64,000 bases of DNA, taken from contig NC_064834.1 of NCBI RefSeq assembly GCF_024166365.1, forward strand, positions 53,176,001 through 53,240,000, read 5' to 3'. The notes beneath the pieces were generated by a model. The model was not told where the DNA came from. It did no database searches and saw only the letters and a program-made list of their open reading frames with translations. Shown here in pieces: positions 20,902-56,104 of the stretch. Source of the stretch: Elephas maximus indicus (taxonomy: Eukaryota > Chordata > Mammalia > Proboscidea > Elephantidae). How positions within the stretch are numbered: position 1 is the first letter of the stretch; every line of letters begins with the position of its first letter. The translations under genes and the position numbers were made by a program.

Positions 20902-21388
20902 CTGGTTTTCTGTTGCTGCAGTAACAAACTGCCACAAACTTGGGGGCTTAAAACAGCACAAATTTATTACCTCACACTTCCCGTAGGTCCAAAGGCCAAC
21001 AAAAGGCTCACTAGGTTAAAATCAAGGTGTCAGCAGGGCTGTGTTCCTTTCTTGAAGCTCTAGAAGAACCAGTTTTCTTGCCTTTTCCAAATTCTAGAGG
21101 CTGCCCACATTCCTTGGCTGGTAGTCCCCTTTCTCCCTCTTCAAAGCCAGCAATGGCGCATCTCTCTGACCTTTCTTCCATCGTCACATCTCTGAATATA
21201 GTTAGGAAAAGTTCTCCACTTTTAAGGACTCGTGATTAGATCTAGCCCTCTGGATAATCCAGGATAGTCTCATTCAAGGTTCTTAATCACATCTGACAAG
21301 TCCCCTTTGCTATATAAAGTAGCATATTTACAGGTTCTAGGGATTAGGACGTGGACATTGTTGGGGGACTGTTATTTTGCCTACCACA
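20902..21388 (+). repeat. Ancient interspersed element, copy B
   Basis: CTGTTGCTGCAGTAACAAAC, GGGCTTAAAACAGCACAAAT, AAAATCAAGGTGTCAGCAGG, GCTGCCCACATTCCTTGGCT, ATATTTACAGGTTCTAGGGA, ending TTATTTTGCCTACCACA. More complete than copy A at 17,152. It is a widespread old mammalian repeat whose exact family I do not name. Confidence 0.65.
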
Positions 21389-23415
21389 CTTGGGGTTTGG
21401 CCAAGGACAGCCCTGGCTCAGGGACAGTGTGAGGAGCTGGGCTAGGGGCAGAGTGCAGGTCTATGGGGCCCCTCTCTTCAGGGCCAGGTGGTGATTGGGT
21501 GGTGGGTTTATTTTTTTTTTTCCAGCGGCTAGACAGGATACCAGAACCTACCAGGGCTCTAAAATTCAGTCTCTCTTTCCAGCAGAATGGGAGACTGGGC
21601 TGGAAGCTTGCCCAGGAACCAGGTCCAGACTCTGAAATAGCTAGGGAAACCCCACAACACTCATACTCCTTGCTTAGTTTGAACTCAGAGTCCTCCTCAC
21701 CCATCCTTTACTCAAGATGTGAAATCCCTCTACCAGCTCCTTTACCTCAGCAGCTCTTCACCTGGGCTCCTCAGATGGAGCAGCAAAGAGGATATCATCC
21801 CAGGATGGGTGTCTGGTGGGTATGCGGGCTTTCTCTCTTTATCCCATGATTTCCTGTTGCCTTTACTAGGAGGTGGGACCAGGAGGCTGTATGATTTGAA
21901 GGCAGCCCTATGAATTGTGAGTCTCCTGGGGTTAAGGCAGATGGCGGTGTGGATGGCAGGAATGGGGGTCTCAGGCCCCTAGTTTCACACAAAGAAGTCA
22001 TACACTATCCCTCCTTGTGATTTAGGAACTTCTTGGGCGTAGGAAGAGGTTGACTTGGCCAAGTTACCCTGAGACCCACTGGTCCCCTCTTCTCCTGCCC
22101 CAGAGGCCCTGTTTCTCTGCACCTGGAGTCTGCTGAGCAGGGTGGATACTGAAATGGGAAGCAAAAGGGAGAAGCAACTTCCACATTTGGGCCTGGACAC
22201 ACCAGTCTTTGTATTTGTTTACCCTGACCCCAGCTGGGGCCAGTGGCAGGTACCAAAGGACCAGTCCAGAGTGGAACTGGCAGAACTCTTGAGAAGCCCT
22301 AACACCTGCGGCCCCAGGGATTTCCCCAATTCCTCTCTGTCCACCCCAGGCCCACTGTGGCCCTTGGCAATCATGTGTCCCTTAGGAGAAGCACCTGAGA
22401 GGCACCCCCCGCCCCACCCACGAAAGCCTTTGGGCCTTTGATGTGGCTCTCTCTGGTGGGTACTGAGCTGTAAAAGGGGCTCCCAGGCTCCATGGACTTT
22501 TGGTTCCTTCCCCAGCAGGACCCATGAAGGCAAGGCCCCATGGCTTGGCCTTCGGGGTCTCAAGCTGCTGGAACCCTCTGGCTGAGACCAGGCAAAGGCC
22601 AGATCTATGCAAGTTACTGACAGAGACACAGGCCTCAGTACTACCCCCACCACAAAGTCTGAGCCCACCTCTGTGGCCTGAGCTCCTCTTTCTACCTCCA
22701 AATCCCCATGTTGTGGAGCCTCTCCGAGTTGCTTCCTGCCCTCTACCTTTTCCCCTGGCTCTGTACTCACCATCCTTCACACTTGGCATGTCCAACCGCC
22801 ACCTAGCAAAATCCTCCCTCCAAATTCTCCCAGGCCAGCAAGGTTTAGCCTAGGACATCATCCTTATCCCAGTGGCTGGTCTTGCTCCTACCTGCTATCA
22901 AACCAGGCCCTTCTGCCTGACTTTCAACCCTCTACTTGCCCCTCCTCCTGATTCCCAGCATACCACATCCTCTCTAAAGCTGGTCCCTTAACTGTCCTCA
23001 AACAGAGCCTGCTTACCCCTCTCAAATATTTCTCTGCCAGCCTACCCCTCCCCCTCCCCTAGGCAGCCTTCCTGGACTGCCCCAGCCCTGTCAATGGCAC
23101 GCAGGTCTCCCTTTAATTGTCCTTGTTTCCCATGAGTTGTGTCACCTTTGTTCAAGTCCCCTGATAGCCTGGTTGAGGGCCAGGCACACAGGAGCTGCTG
23201 ATAGGTAGATAGTGAGGAGCTAATGTCTGCCCTCCCCCCCACAAATTCTCCTGTTGACAGCCACCCCTGCTCCGCTCCTGAGTTCAGAAGCCAGCTCAGG
23301 CCTGGCTCTTTTCAAGGGTAGTTCATGCAGCCTTTCTGAACTCCCTGCTCAGGTCCCATCCCGTATGCCTGGGCAGGAAGAAGGCAGGCAGGGGCTGCAG
23401 CAGCTCACAGACACC
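21389..23415. other. Intergenic, no gene seen
   Basis: Unique GC-rich DNA before the POLL 3' end. Frames of 60-184 codons overlap on both strands. No splice-framed coding homology is visible. A TTTAAT at 23,112-23,117 (ATTAAA on minus) is a possible distal POLL poly(A) signal. Confidence 0.45.
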
Positions 23416-23419
23416 AGAG

Positions 23420-23932
23420 AGGTTGAATGTCAAATGCACTTTACTGGGCCTCTGGGCCTTCCATTGCTGTCCTCCCCGAGCCTGGGGGCCCTCTCCCCAG
23501 CACCTCCAGCTGCACAGGAAGCAGGGTGGGTCAAGGGAGTACATGTGGAACTGCTCATTCTCCTACTCCAAAGGGTCCTGGATGATGCTGGGACCACAGC
23601 TGCTTGCCTCTTCTGCAGCCCCTCTCCAGGGCAGAGGAGGGGGGATGCCTGGGTCCTCAGCACAGGAAGCTGGGCTTCAAACCAGCCACCTGTCCCTTCC
23701 CTGATTAGAATGGGGCAGAGAGCATGTGCAAAACTCTACCAGGGCCAGTGGTGAGGTAAAAAGGCTAGCAGCTTGTTCCTGTTTAGGAAAGGGCTGTGTG
23801 GACCCTGAGATCGTGGTGCTTGCTGAGGATGGCGGGTGGGTGAAGTAGTGAGGTTCTGCCAGCTGAGGTGGGAGAGGGGTATTGGATGGTCATCTGGGTG
23901 GGGTGGCTGGTCCAGGGCCCCCCAGTCTTGGG
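23420..23932 (-). other. POLL: POLL 3' UTR
   Basis: From the base after the stop codon down to about 20 bases past the AGTAAA. It is non-repetitive and GC-rich. The 166-codon plus-strand frame that crosses it is spurious. Confidence 0.55.
23440..23445 (-). terminator. POLL: AGTAAA, candidate POLL poly(A) signal
   Basis: Read on the minus strand this is AGTAAA, a common weak variant of AATAAA, followed by GTGCATTTGACATTC. It would give a 3' UTR of about 0.5 kb, which fits the usual POLL mRNA size. No canonical AATAAA was seen between it and the stop codon. ATTAAA at 23,112-23,117 is the alternative. Confidence 0.5.
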
Positions 23933-30823
<6,891 letters not shown>

Positions 30824-31666
30824 GGAGGTTTGGCTGGATGCTGCTGGCCTTTCTGTTTGAGGGTTGATCAGGGCAGCAGTCATGTGGAAGGAAATCCAGA
30901 ATAACCGTCCCCAAAACCCTCTCCCGACGGAGTTGGGGTTTCTAATGGCCAGACCTTGGGGGCAGCAGCTCAGTCCCCAGGGGTTTCCCAAAACCCAGTT
31001 GAACCTTGGTGGTTTAGCCTGGCTCTACATTCACCAGCGTTACAGAGTATTGGGGTGGGGGGGGGGAGGCTGGGACTAATGGAGGGCTTTTGAGGAATTG
31101 GAGAGAATATCATTCCTCACTGGGGTTGCTCTAAAGATCCAGTGCAGTATCTGCTCCTCCTGCAACCCACCTGCAAAGGGTTTTACAAAAAGAGGATGCC
31201 AGCCTGGGAAATGGAATTGTATCTTTAGAAAGGACTTGGGTTCCCCAAAAAAGTGGAGACTGGAGGGAACCTGCACATAAACGTCACGTCAAAGACCCAC
31301 AAAGAAAAACTTGGGGGAAGGGGTTTAGGGGGGCAGTGGGAATGCCCTGCACCTGCCCTGGTCCCGGGCCTCTCAGCACGGTGGTGCTCAGCCTCACAGC
31401 TGCGGGGATATAGGGCAGAGCCGCAGCAGGTGTAGGGCGCCCTCCGGGATTGGGGGAGTTTCGGCCTCACAGCTGGGGGTGAAGACCCCGGCAGGTGTGG
31501 TGTGCCCGCCGCGTACGCAGCTGGGGCGGGCCAGGACTCCCAGCTGGGGGCCAGAGGTGAACTGGAACGCCCCAACTCTGCCCCAAGAGCCCCTCCCTCC
31601 CTGGATTCAGCTCCGGGGTGCGGTCATCCTCACTCTCGTCGCCCCGGGAAGAGCGGTAATTAAATA

Positions 31667-31672
31667 CTTACC
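31667..31672 (-). other. POLL: Candidate 5' splice site of POLL non-coding exon 1
   Basis: The minus strand reads CCCATTG|GTAAGTATT, a near-consensus donor facing POLL exon 2. If used, a short non-coding exon 1 would lie at about 31,673-31,750 inside the promoter block. Other GT sites toward 31,350 are possible. Confidence 0.35.
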
Positions 31673-31782
31673 AATGGGGCCAATGAGAGCGAACGAAGGG
31701 AATAGGGGGGAGGGGAAGGGCGTGGAAGGTCAATTGCCCAGAACACCTTCCGGGTCAGCCGGAAGTGACCCTTGGCGGAGCG

Positions 31783-31796
31783 GTTGCCATGGCATC
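31783..31796. promoter_or_regulatory. DPCD: RFX X-box in the DPCD promoter
   Basis: GTTGCCATGGCATC differs from the perfect palindromic X-box GTTGCCATGGCAAC at one base. RFX factors drive ciliary genes through such sites, typically close to the start. This one lies 30 bases upstream of the DPCD start codon, a gene linked to cilia. Confidence 0.65.
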
Positions 31797-31825
31797 GGCC
31801 CGGCGCTCTGCGGGGCAGAGGAAAG

Positions 31826-49720
<17,895 letters not shown>

Positions 49721-49863
49721 TCAGTCCCTCAGCCTGCACCTCCAGGGTAGGCGTGTGTGAGGCACCTCCTATCAGGCTGTGAGACTTAAATGCTTATGCC
49801 TGGCCGGCATGAGGGCACCCTCCTCTCTTCTAGGAGCTGTTGAGTCTCTGTAAGAACCAGATC

Positions 49864-49917
49864 CTGGGGCATTCCTAGCTTCTGGGGCACTCCTAGCCCC
49901 TGGGGCACTCCTAGCCC
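49864..49917 (+). repeat. 18-bp tandem repeat (3 copies) in the DPCD 3' UTR
   Basis: CTGGGGCATTCCTAGCTT (49,864-49,881), then CTGGGGCACTCCTAGCCC twice (49,882-49,899, 49,900-49,917). Copies 2 and 3 are identical. Confidence 0.9.
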
Positions 49918-50301
49918 CTGGGCCATGGTCTATTTCCTGAGTAAAGTCATTCTGAGTTACTGCTGATGGACTGCCCTCTTGTCCACCTGTGTGTGCTGCC
50001 TGGCCCCTGGGCCCGCTGGCCTCCCCAGATAGGGTGTTGGTGATGACATCTCCTTCTCCTCCATCCTGGGCTAGAGCAGGGTCCTTCAACATAAAGCCTT
50101 CTACATAAAGGGGAAGAGGATGGAAGCATTCAGCCCCAACAGGGGCTGAGTGTCCCCAGACTCAGAGAAAGACTAGGCTGGAAAGGACTCTGGCAGAAGT
50201 GGCCCCGAAGTCTAAGACAGATGTGGGCAAGAGAGAAATTTTTAAAATGCAGAAACCTTGGAAACAGGCCTAAGATGTTAAGAGCATGGGTAAAAAGCTA
50301 G

Positions 50302-50307
50302 AATAAA
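50302..50307 (+). terminator. DPCD: AATAAA, DPCD poly(A) signal
   Basis: CTAGAATAAAGGTCATAG is the only canonical AATAAA in the 600 bases after the stop, and lies before the convergent FBXW4 signal. Confidence 0.6.
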
Positions 50308-50611
50308 GGTCATAGTATTACTAACGGGTGAGTGTGTTGAAGTGGGGTGGAGAAGGGTCACAACAGACAGCAGCTTAGCCCCCAGGCTTTCCAGAGAACT
50401 TCCATGTTCCTCTCTCCATACCCCCACAGGTGACACCCACCCCACCACCAGGGTCAGTGGGTGGTTTTCCTGAAGAAAAGAAACCTTTGTTCTTTGGGTC
50501 ACTGAGCCATGAGCCTGGTCTCATCCTTCTGCAGAAGATACAACCCCTAGTTTGAGTCTGCCATTCCTGCTCCCTGGGGCCTCCTAGGACTGCTTAGCCA
50601 GTTAGGAACCA

Positions 50612-51233
50612 GATCTGTGAACAATCAAGCTTTATTTTTACAAAAATGAAAACTGTAGCATGTCTCAACAGCTGGCCTGAGGTAGGTCTGGCTCAGCACT
50701 ACTCAAAACTGCTGGGTTTCCTTTGTCCTTTCTTAGTTTCAAAGCAAAACCAGGCCATCGTGCACCAGGAATGAGCTCCAGCCCCCAAATCTTGATCAAG
50801 GGTGAGGTCTGATTGAGGAGGTGTCGGGGGGAGGAATGCCAGTAGCTGGGGGTATCGGCAGAGCCTCACCCCTCCCTCCAGGGAAGGGGCAGAAAGGGGC
50901 CAACTGGGCAGCATGGAACACCTCACCTTACTCTCTAAGCTGGTGCTAGCTCTCAGATGGGTGGGGCGCAGGGTGGCGCCTGACCTTTGCTCTGGCCAAA
51001 CAGGGAAACCAGGCCCTGGCTCAGCTGCACTCTCCCAAAGCAGCAGGTCCCTTCTCTCCAACTGGTTCCTGGGAGGGACTTCATCCTGGGTAACCCACAA
51101 GTCCCCGAGCACTGTGGTCACAGGTGCAGGAGCACAGGCACAGCGGGGCAGGCGGTATCACTGTACCCTCCAAGCAGGAGAGGTCCCTGAGAAGCTGGCC
51201 TCCTTGGCCCACAGGATGGGGTGGCCCTGACTG
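50612..51233 (-). other. FBXW4: FBXW4 3' UTR
   Basis: Minus-strand transcript from the stop codon at 51,234 down to about 20 bases past AATAAA (50,631-50,636). Unique, GC-rich. Plus-strand frames through it are spurious. Confidence 0.65.
50631..50636 (-). terminator. FBXW4: AATAAA, FBXW4 poly(A) signal
   Basis: Plus strand AGCTTTATTTTTAC, so minus GTAAAAATAAAGCTTGATTG. Canonical hexamer about 600 bases after the FBXW4 stop. Confidence 0.7.
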
Positions 51234-51353
51234 TCATGGGTTTTGAAAGTCCAGGACGTGGAGGTTGTAAGACAGCGCAGCATAGAGATGCTTGGTAGTG
51301 AAACGCAGACAGTACACAGGACTGCTGAGGGGGGTTGACGTCAGTGGGAAGGC
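51234..51353 (-). CDS. FBXW4: FBXW4 last coding exon and stop
   Basis: AFPLTSTPLSSPVYCLRFTT, then KHLYAALSYNLHVLDFQNP and a stop at 51,234-51,236. Closes the WD40 propeller. Acceptor TTTCCAG, 120 nt in phase 0. Confidence 0.96.
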   Translation of the reverse strand, partial: AFPLTSTPLSSPVYCLRFTTKHLYAALSYNLHVLDFQNP

Positions 51354-52388
51354 CTGGAAAGAGGGCACGAGAAGTGGTGAGAACTTTCCAAGTGGGAAAT
51401 GGCAAGACCCTAACCCAGGGTCCTCAGGCCCATGTGCCATCGTAGCTTCTCCCAGCCCCTTCCAGGCACACCCTTGGCCACATCACCCACTCCCAAGATG
51501 CAGCCCGTAATAATGAGTCCTGGCATCCTGGCGGCTAGAAGGTGGGCAGGACACTTACATGCAGACAGGCCCTTTGGCGCCGGTCCCACAGCCGCACAAC
51601 GCCGTAGTAAGAGGAACCTGTGGCCAGCAGGTGGTTCCCATCTGTCTGCAGGCAGTACAGGGTGCTGTCGTGAGGCTCCTCCCACTCCATGACACACTTC
51701 CTGTCCCGGAAGAAGAGATGTACAGAGAGGCTTGGGGGTGCCTTCCACCTCCACCCCAGCTTCCCCAGGAGAAGCTCAGGGGAGGGTTAGGGAGTCATTC
51801 TGGGCTACGAGAGAGAGAAGGCTGAATCGCCATATTCTTTAAAAAGCAAGCCTAATGGGGGAAGGCATCTTCTGTAAAGGTCTTTCACCAAGCCCCAGAC
51901 CACAGGGCAGATTCTATCCTCGCTTGTGTTTCTCATGGCTGGCAGCATGTTGTGGGACTCATGAGGTGGAGAGGAATATCAAGGCCTCCAGAAAGGGCTG
52001 GGCCAGCACCCTGATGGCTCCTAAGGGCTCTGGAACACTAGCCCTCATCAGGACCTGTTGGCTGCAGTCTCCTGGGCCAGAGGAAACTGGGTGCCTCAGG
52101 GACAGTAAGCATGTTATGATCTTTCTGGCCCCTCTCTACCCAGCCCCTGATGTGAAGTCTCTGTGCCTTCATCCTTGGGTTGACATAGGGCTGGAGCAAG
52201 GACTAGGACTGCATGGGGCACCCACCACCTCTGGCCAACACACTCACCGGACACTGGTGCGGAGGTCCCAGTAGCGAACATAGGTGTCATAGCCACAGGA
52301 CAGGAGTGTAGAAGGGGTCTCATACATGACGTCCAACACCCCAGCCCCTGGGGGAAAGTCACTGCCCAGGTGTGTCATCAGCTGCCCA
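51234..52388 (-). CDS. FBXW4: FBXW4 (F-box and WD repeat protein 4), last three coding exons; partial
   Basis: Substrate-receptor type F-box/WD40 protein (SCF ubiquitin ligase family), whose locus is linked to split-hand/foot malformation 3 and mouse dactylaplasia. Exons on minus: 52248-52388, 51559-51700, 51234-51353. Junctions are GT-AG and in phase. They encode the C-terminal WD40 repeats: GQLMTHLGSDFPPGAGVLDV, SCGYDTYVRYWDLRTSVRK, TLYCLQTDGNHLLATGSSYY, GVVRLWDRRQRACLH, and the end HLYAALSYNLHVLDFQNP. About 133 residues, the last third of the roughly 410-residue protein. The F-box and earlier WD exons lie beyond the window. Tail-to-tail with DPCD. Confidence 0.96.
51559..51700 (-). CDS. 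FBXW4: FBXW4 penultimate coding exon
   Basis: KCVMEWEEPHDSTLYCLQTD, then GNHLLATGSSYYGVVRLWDR and RQRACLH. WD motif VVRLWDRR. Acceptor CCGGGACAG, donor TGCAT|GTAAGT. 142 nt. Confidence 0.95.
52248..52388 (-). CDS. FBXW4: FBXW4 antepenultimate coding exon
   Basis: GQLMTHLGSDFPPGAGVLDV, then MYETPSTLLSCGYDTYVRYW, ending RTSVR. WD motif YVRYWDLRTS. Acceptor CTCTTCCCAG, donor GTCCG|GTGAGT. 141 nt, phase 2 start. Confidence 0.95.
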
Positions 52389-52859
52389 CTGGGAAGAGAG
52401 GAAGGGCAGAGGCTGTCCCACGTTGGCCTTCAGATGGAATCAGAGCTCGGGAAATGCAGCTTTCCTTCCTGAGCTAGAATTAGAATCCCTTAGGAAGGGG
52501 GCTGAGGGAGAGGCCCCAGACTCTACCCCTCCCGCAGAGTCTCTCAGCCCCAACGGAAGCCCTCAATCAGATGCCCGCAGCCCCTCCTCACACCTGCACG
52601 CTGGCTGCCAGCCGCCAGCCACTCCTCGGGGCGATGAATGGGCCTTACTAAAGGGGTCAGCCCCCCTCACACACACACTTGGTTACTTTATACTCCTTGA
52701 TCCCGCAGGTCATGCAGTTCTGAGCTGCCCGAGTCCAATGCCTTAATTCCCGCCTGTAATCTGGGGCTCAAACCTCACTGGGGATAAAGACCACACAAAG
52801 GGAGAAGGGGAGTCCCAGGAGATGTTAAAACAAGTAAACACCTTTGTGTCCAGAGAGAG

Positions 52860-53090
52860 AAATCGCTGAGAAAGCAGCTTAGCGGGCTGGTCCCTGGTGT
52901 TCCTGGCCCTGCTGGCCCCCAGCCCAGGGCTCGCACGCTCTGTGATCACAGTCCTCATCCTGCTGGGCTCCAGCCTGCTCCCCTACCCTCACCCCTCCCG
53001 GGGCCGAGAGCAGATTACTGAGAAGAACAATTTCTTTGTGACTGTAATTCCCTCCGTGACCGCGGCAGTGGGCAGACCCCTCGTCCTGAT
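52860..53090. promoter_or_regulatory. Enhancer-like block in FBXW4 intron
   Basis: CGCTGAGAAAGCAGCTTAGC, GCAGATTACTGAGAAGAACA, ATTTCTTTGTGACTGTAATT, CCCTCCGTGACCGCGGCAG. Unique, with GATTA and AACAATTTCTTTGTGAC (SOX-like) cores. Confidence 0.35.
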
Positions 53091-53949
53091 GCCAGACCCC
53101 TAGCAACCACGTAGGGGGGCCTCCTGGCCCTAGCGACTACCCCTCAACATCAAGTGCACCCGCTAATCCCTGTGACTAGGGGACGGGTAGAAGCGTTGAG
53201 TTTCTGCAGAATGATTGGGGAGAATGATGGAGAAGAAGGTAACTCCCCAGGCATGACCCCTTGGCTTCATCCCGGAGATGCTGGGCTCTCCTCCATGACA
53301 TGACAAGAGAAACAAAGCCATGGACATGTCACAGGGAGGCCCAGGTAAGAGGCCCTGGCATGGGTGGGAGAGGACTTCATGGTCCCAACTTCCCAGCTTT
53401 GGCCTAAGCAGCATTTCAGCAAAGGGTTGGAGGGAGCCAAGGTTGCTAGTGCAATCCTCTGCGCACTCCTCCTGAATGGGGCAATCTTCCCTGAAGGAGT
53501 CAAAGGAGGAGGCTATGCAGGTTCCCTTCTGCCCACTCTGCCTGCCCCTTTGGGCCCTAGACAGTGAGGTGACTCCCTCAAAGAGCACGGTTGCTGTACA
53601 GTGGGGGATTGGGCCCTAAGTCAGCATCCCTAGCCTGTCCCCAGCTTCCTATCCAGGGAAGTTCTCTTCCTCTAGTGTTGGGCCGGACTAGATGATGACT
53701 AGCGTCTGCCTGTTGGGGGGATCCTGAGAGGGATCAGGCAGAAAGCCCCCCTAGATCACTATCCCCTAGACATCACTGACCTAGGCTCCCAGAGAACTTC
53801 TGCCATCCCAGCCGGGCCATCAGTCAGCCACGGGGCCATCAGTCTGCAGCCAGAGCCTTGCAGAGGGCTCGCTTTCTCTCTCTCTCTCTCAAGGTACACA
53901 TGTACATTTGTACACGCCCAGTAAGAACTGTTTTGGTCCACAGTTCTCC

Positions 53950-54090
53950 CTCTCCTTCCAGATTTGGGGGCCCTGCCCCCTCCATTAATGAGGCCTTCAG
54001 GAATGACTGAGGAGCTTTCCCCTTTAATCTATAGAAGTAATTTCATGTTTGTCTGTTTGAAATAGAAGATGAAAGGCAACGGGGGTTGGG
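53950..54090. promoter_or_regulatory. Enhancer-like block in FBXW4 intron
   Basis: CCATTAATGAGGCCTTCAGG, AATGACTGAGGAGC, CCCTTTAATCTATAGAAGTA and ATTTCATGTTTGTCTGTTTG: homeodomain and forkhead-like words in unique DNA. Confidence 0.35.
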
Positions 54091-54399
54091 GAGAGTGAAT
54101 CCCAGCATGGCTCTACCTGCCCAGCCCTGGTCCCAGGGTTCAGTGGGAAGGAGGGCTGGGCACCCATGGGGCTGCGAAGGGGCACACCCAGACTGAGCTT
54201 CCAACCTGGGTCACTGCCCCCATGTCTGAACCACCAGTGGAAAATGTCATGGCCCTAAGTGTCTGCAACAAGAAATAGAGAACAGCCCAAGGGCCCCCAC
54301 CCTCTGGGGGAGGCCCAAGGGCCCTAGGGAGCACCAGCCACTGGGGCAGGACAAGTGCCGAAAGCCCCTCATCTGCCAGCCCAGCCCGGCCAGACAGCT

Positions 54400-54920
54400 G
54401 AGTTTGTTCTGAGCTGTTCTCTGGTTCTCTGAAACGGCCACACACACTTTAACTGGGCCAATAAAAAGATACAATTTCTTTTGCCTCTGGGCGCAGGGCC
54501 CTAGGGGCTCTGTTGTGCAGTGTCCGAGAGGTTAAGTTCAGAGCATAAACTGACACACCAGGCTCTGGGAAATGGCCCGACTCTTCAAATAGTGGCCCAG
54601 CGGTGCCATAGGAGCCCTGCTGGGGCTTTGATTTGGGAAAACAAACAGAAATGGCACCGTGGGCCCTTCAAGGCCCCCACCCCAGGACCAATTTAACTAG
54701 AAAACTCTGGCTCAACTGCTGTGGAGGAGGGAGAGATCAGCCCCGACAATAGCCCCAAACTTTGGGGGGGTGGGGGACAAAACAAGCTGTCTGTCTCCTC
54801 GTCCCCTCCTCCCGGGCTCCTTTTCTTACTGCAAGTGTGTTCTTGTAAAAACGATTAGATTGCAATTTGTATAACGTGGTGACCCCCAAATTCAGACATT
54901 TCACCCCTTTTCTCTGGAAA
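54400..54920. promoter_or_regulatory. Enhancer-like region with HOX13-type site
   Basis: CCAATAAAA at 54,458-54,466 matches the posterior HOX (HOX13/CDX) consensus. Further words include GTTAAGTTCAGAGCATAAAC and, at 54,850-54,900, AACGATTAGATTGCAATTTG, TATAACGTGGTGACCCCC. Non-repetitive over about 500 bases. In other mammals FBXW4 introns hold FGF8 limb/brain enhancers, which makes this a plausible ortholog of one. Confidence 0.45.
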
Positions 54921-56104
54921 GAATGTTAAGAATGCTTCTCGGCCTCTCTCTGTGGGGGGCGGAAGGGGGTGCAGAGCCTTGGCTGTCGCACAACTTGTGT
55001 GGGAACAGGGCTACCGCTCAGAGACCCCTAGCCAAGACGGGAGCAGAGCTGGGTCTGTCACTATAGAGAGAGCCAGACAAAAAGTCGCTTCCCTTCCAGC
55101 TCCTGCAGACAAAGCCTGAGCCTTCAGGAGCTGCAGAGGGCTGGGGGGCCTCCACACACCAGCCTCCCCCAGTCTGACTCTGGCAATTCTCTCTCCACCC
55201 AGGGAAAGATAAAGACAGATGGGGCCGCCCCTGTGAGTCTGATGAATAAGACCCAGGCTGGGGAGGGGGCAGCTGAAGGAGACCTGTCTCCTTGGCCCTG
55301 GCTGTGTGCGGGCTTCTCCTGGAAGCCTGTGAGTACCTGAGCAGGAAAAAGTGAGCAGTGGGGCCATGCCCGAGGGATCCCTTGAAAAGGGAATCAGGCA
55401 AGGGGCTGCAGTTGCCCAGCCCAGACCACCTTGCTACCTAGGCAATCCTGAAGCTGGAGAGGAAAGGGAGGAGAGAGAGGAACTTCCTGACAGGGAGGCG
55501 TTTAAGTAAGACACCAGCACCACATCACTTTCTTTGTGGGGATAGCTGACTGGTGATAGAAGACCTGGATGTCCTCTGGGAGAGTCCGGCACACAGGGCA
55601 GTCCCTGGCCAGGTCTACCCCCTGTCTACCTCCAGTCCAAGCGCTGAAAAGCAGGGGAGCCCGGTGCCCTGCTTCACTCCAGTCGGCCCCCCTTCCTCCT
55701 CTCATCCCAGTACCACACCCACCATCCCGGCCTGGCCTGTCTGAGCCCACCCACCGGCCACATCCCATAGAAAGACCTGTACTGAGATACCTCAGGCCCA
55801 CACACCTAAGAATGTTCCTGGCTCCCACACCGTTTTACAGCCATTTTTAACATACTGGCTTCCTGATGATGCTCCCTGAAGATCCTATGGGTGCTCCTTC
55901 CTGCATCTGTTTGGGTGCGAGGACACCCCATCTGTCATGTGCTACCCTGAAATGCAACAATGGCTTCTAAGGGAAGAAAGTGACAAACAGTTCATTTCCT
56001 ACATCTCCTCTGCTCCCAGGGGACAGGTGGCCTGAAGGTATAAGCTTGGGCCCAACATGGTCACAAGAGAATAGGAGGGTCTTCTTTCCTTCCACTCCTC
56101 CCTC

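Larger units (their letters stand above)
49721..50325 (+). other. DPCD: DPCD 3' UTR
   Basis: About 600 bases ending shortly after AATAAA at 50,302-50,307. It holds an 18-bp tandem repeat at 49,864-49,917. The 3' boundary is inferred from the poly(A) signal. Confidence 0.6.

Noticed and set aside
53871-53892. (TC)n run as part of a splice acceptor
   Set aside because: Not followed by a coding exon on the plus strand. Simple repeat only.
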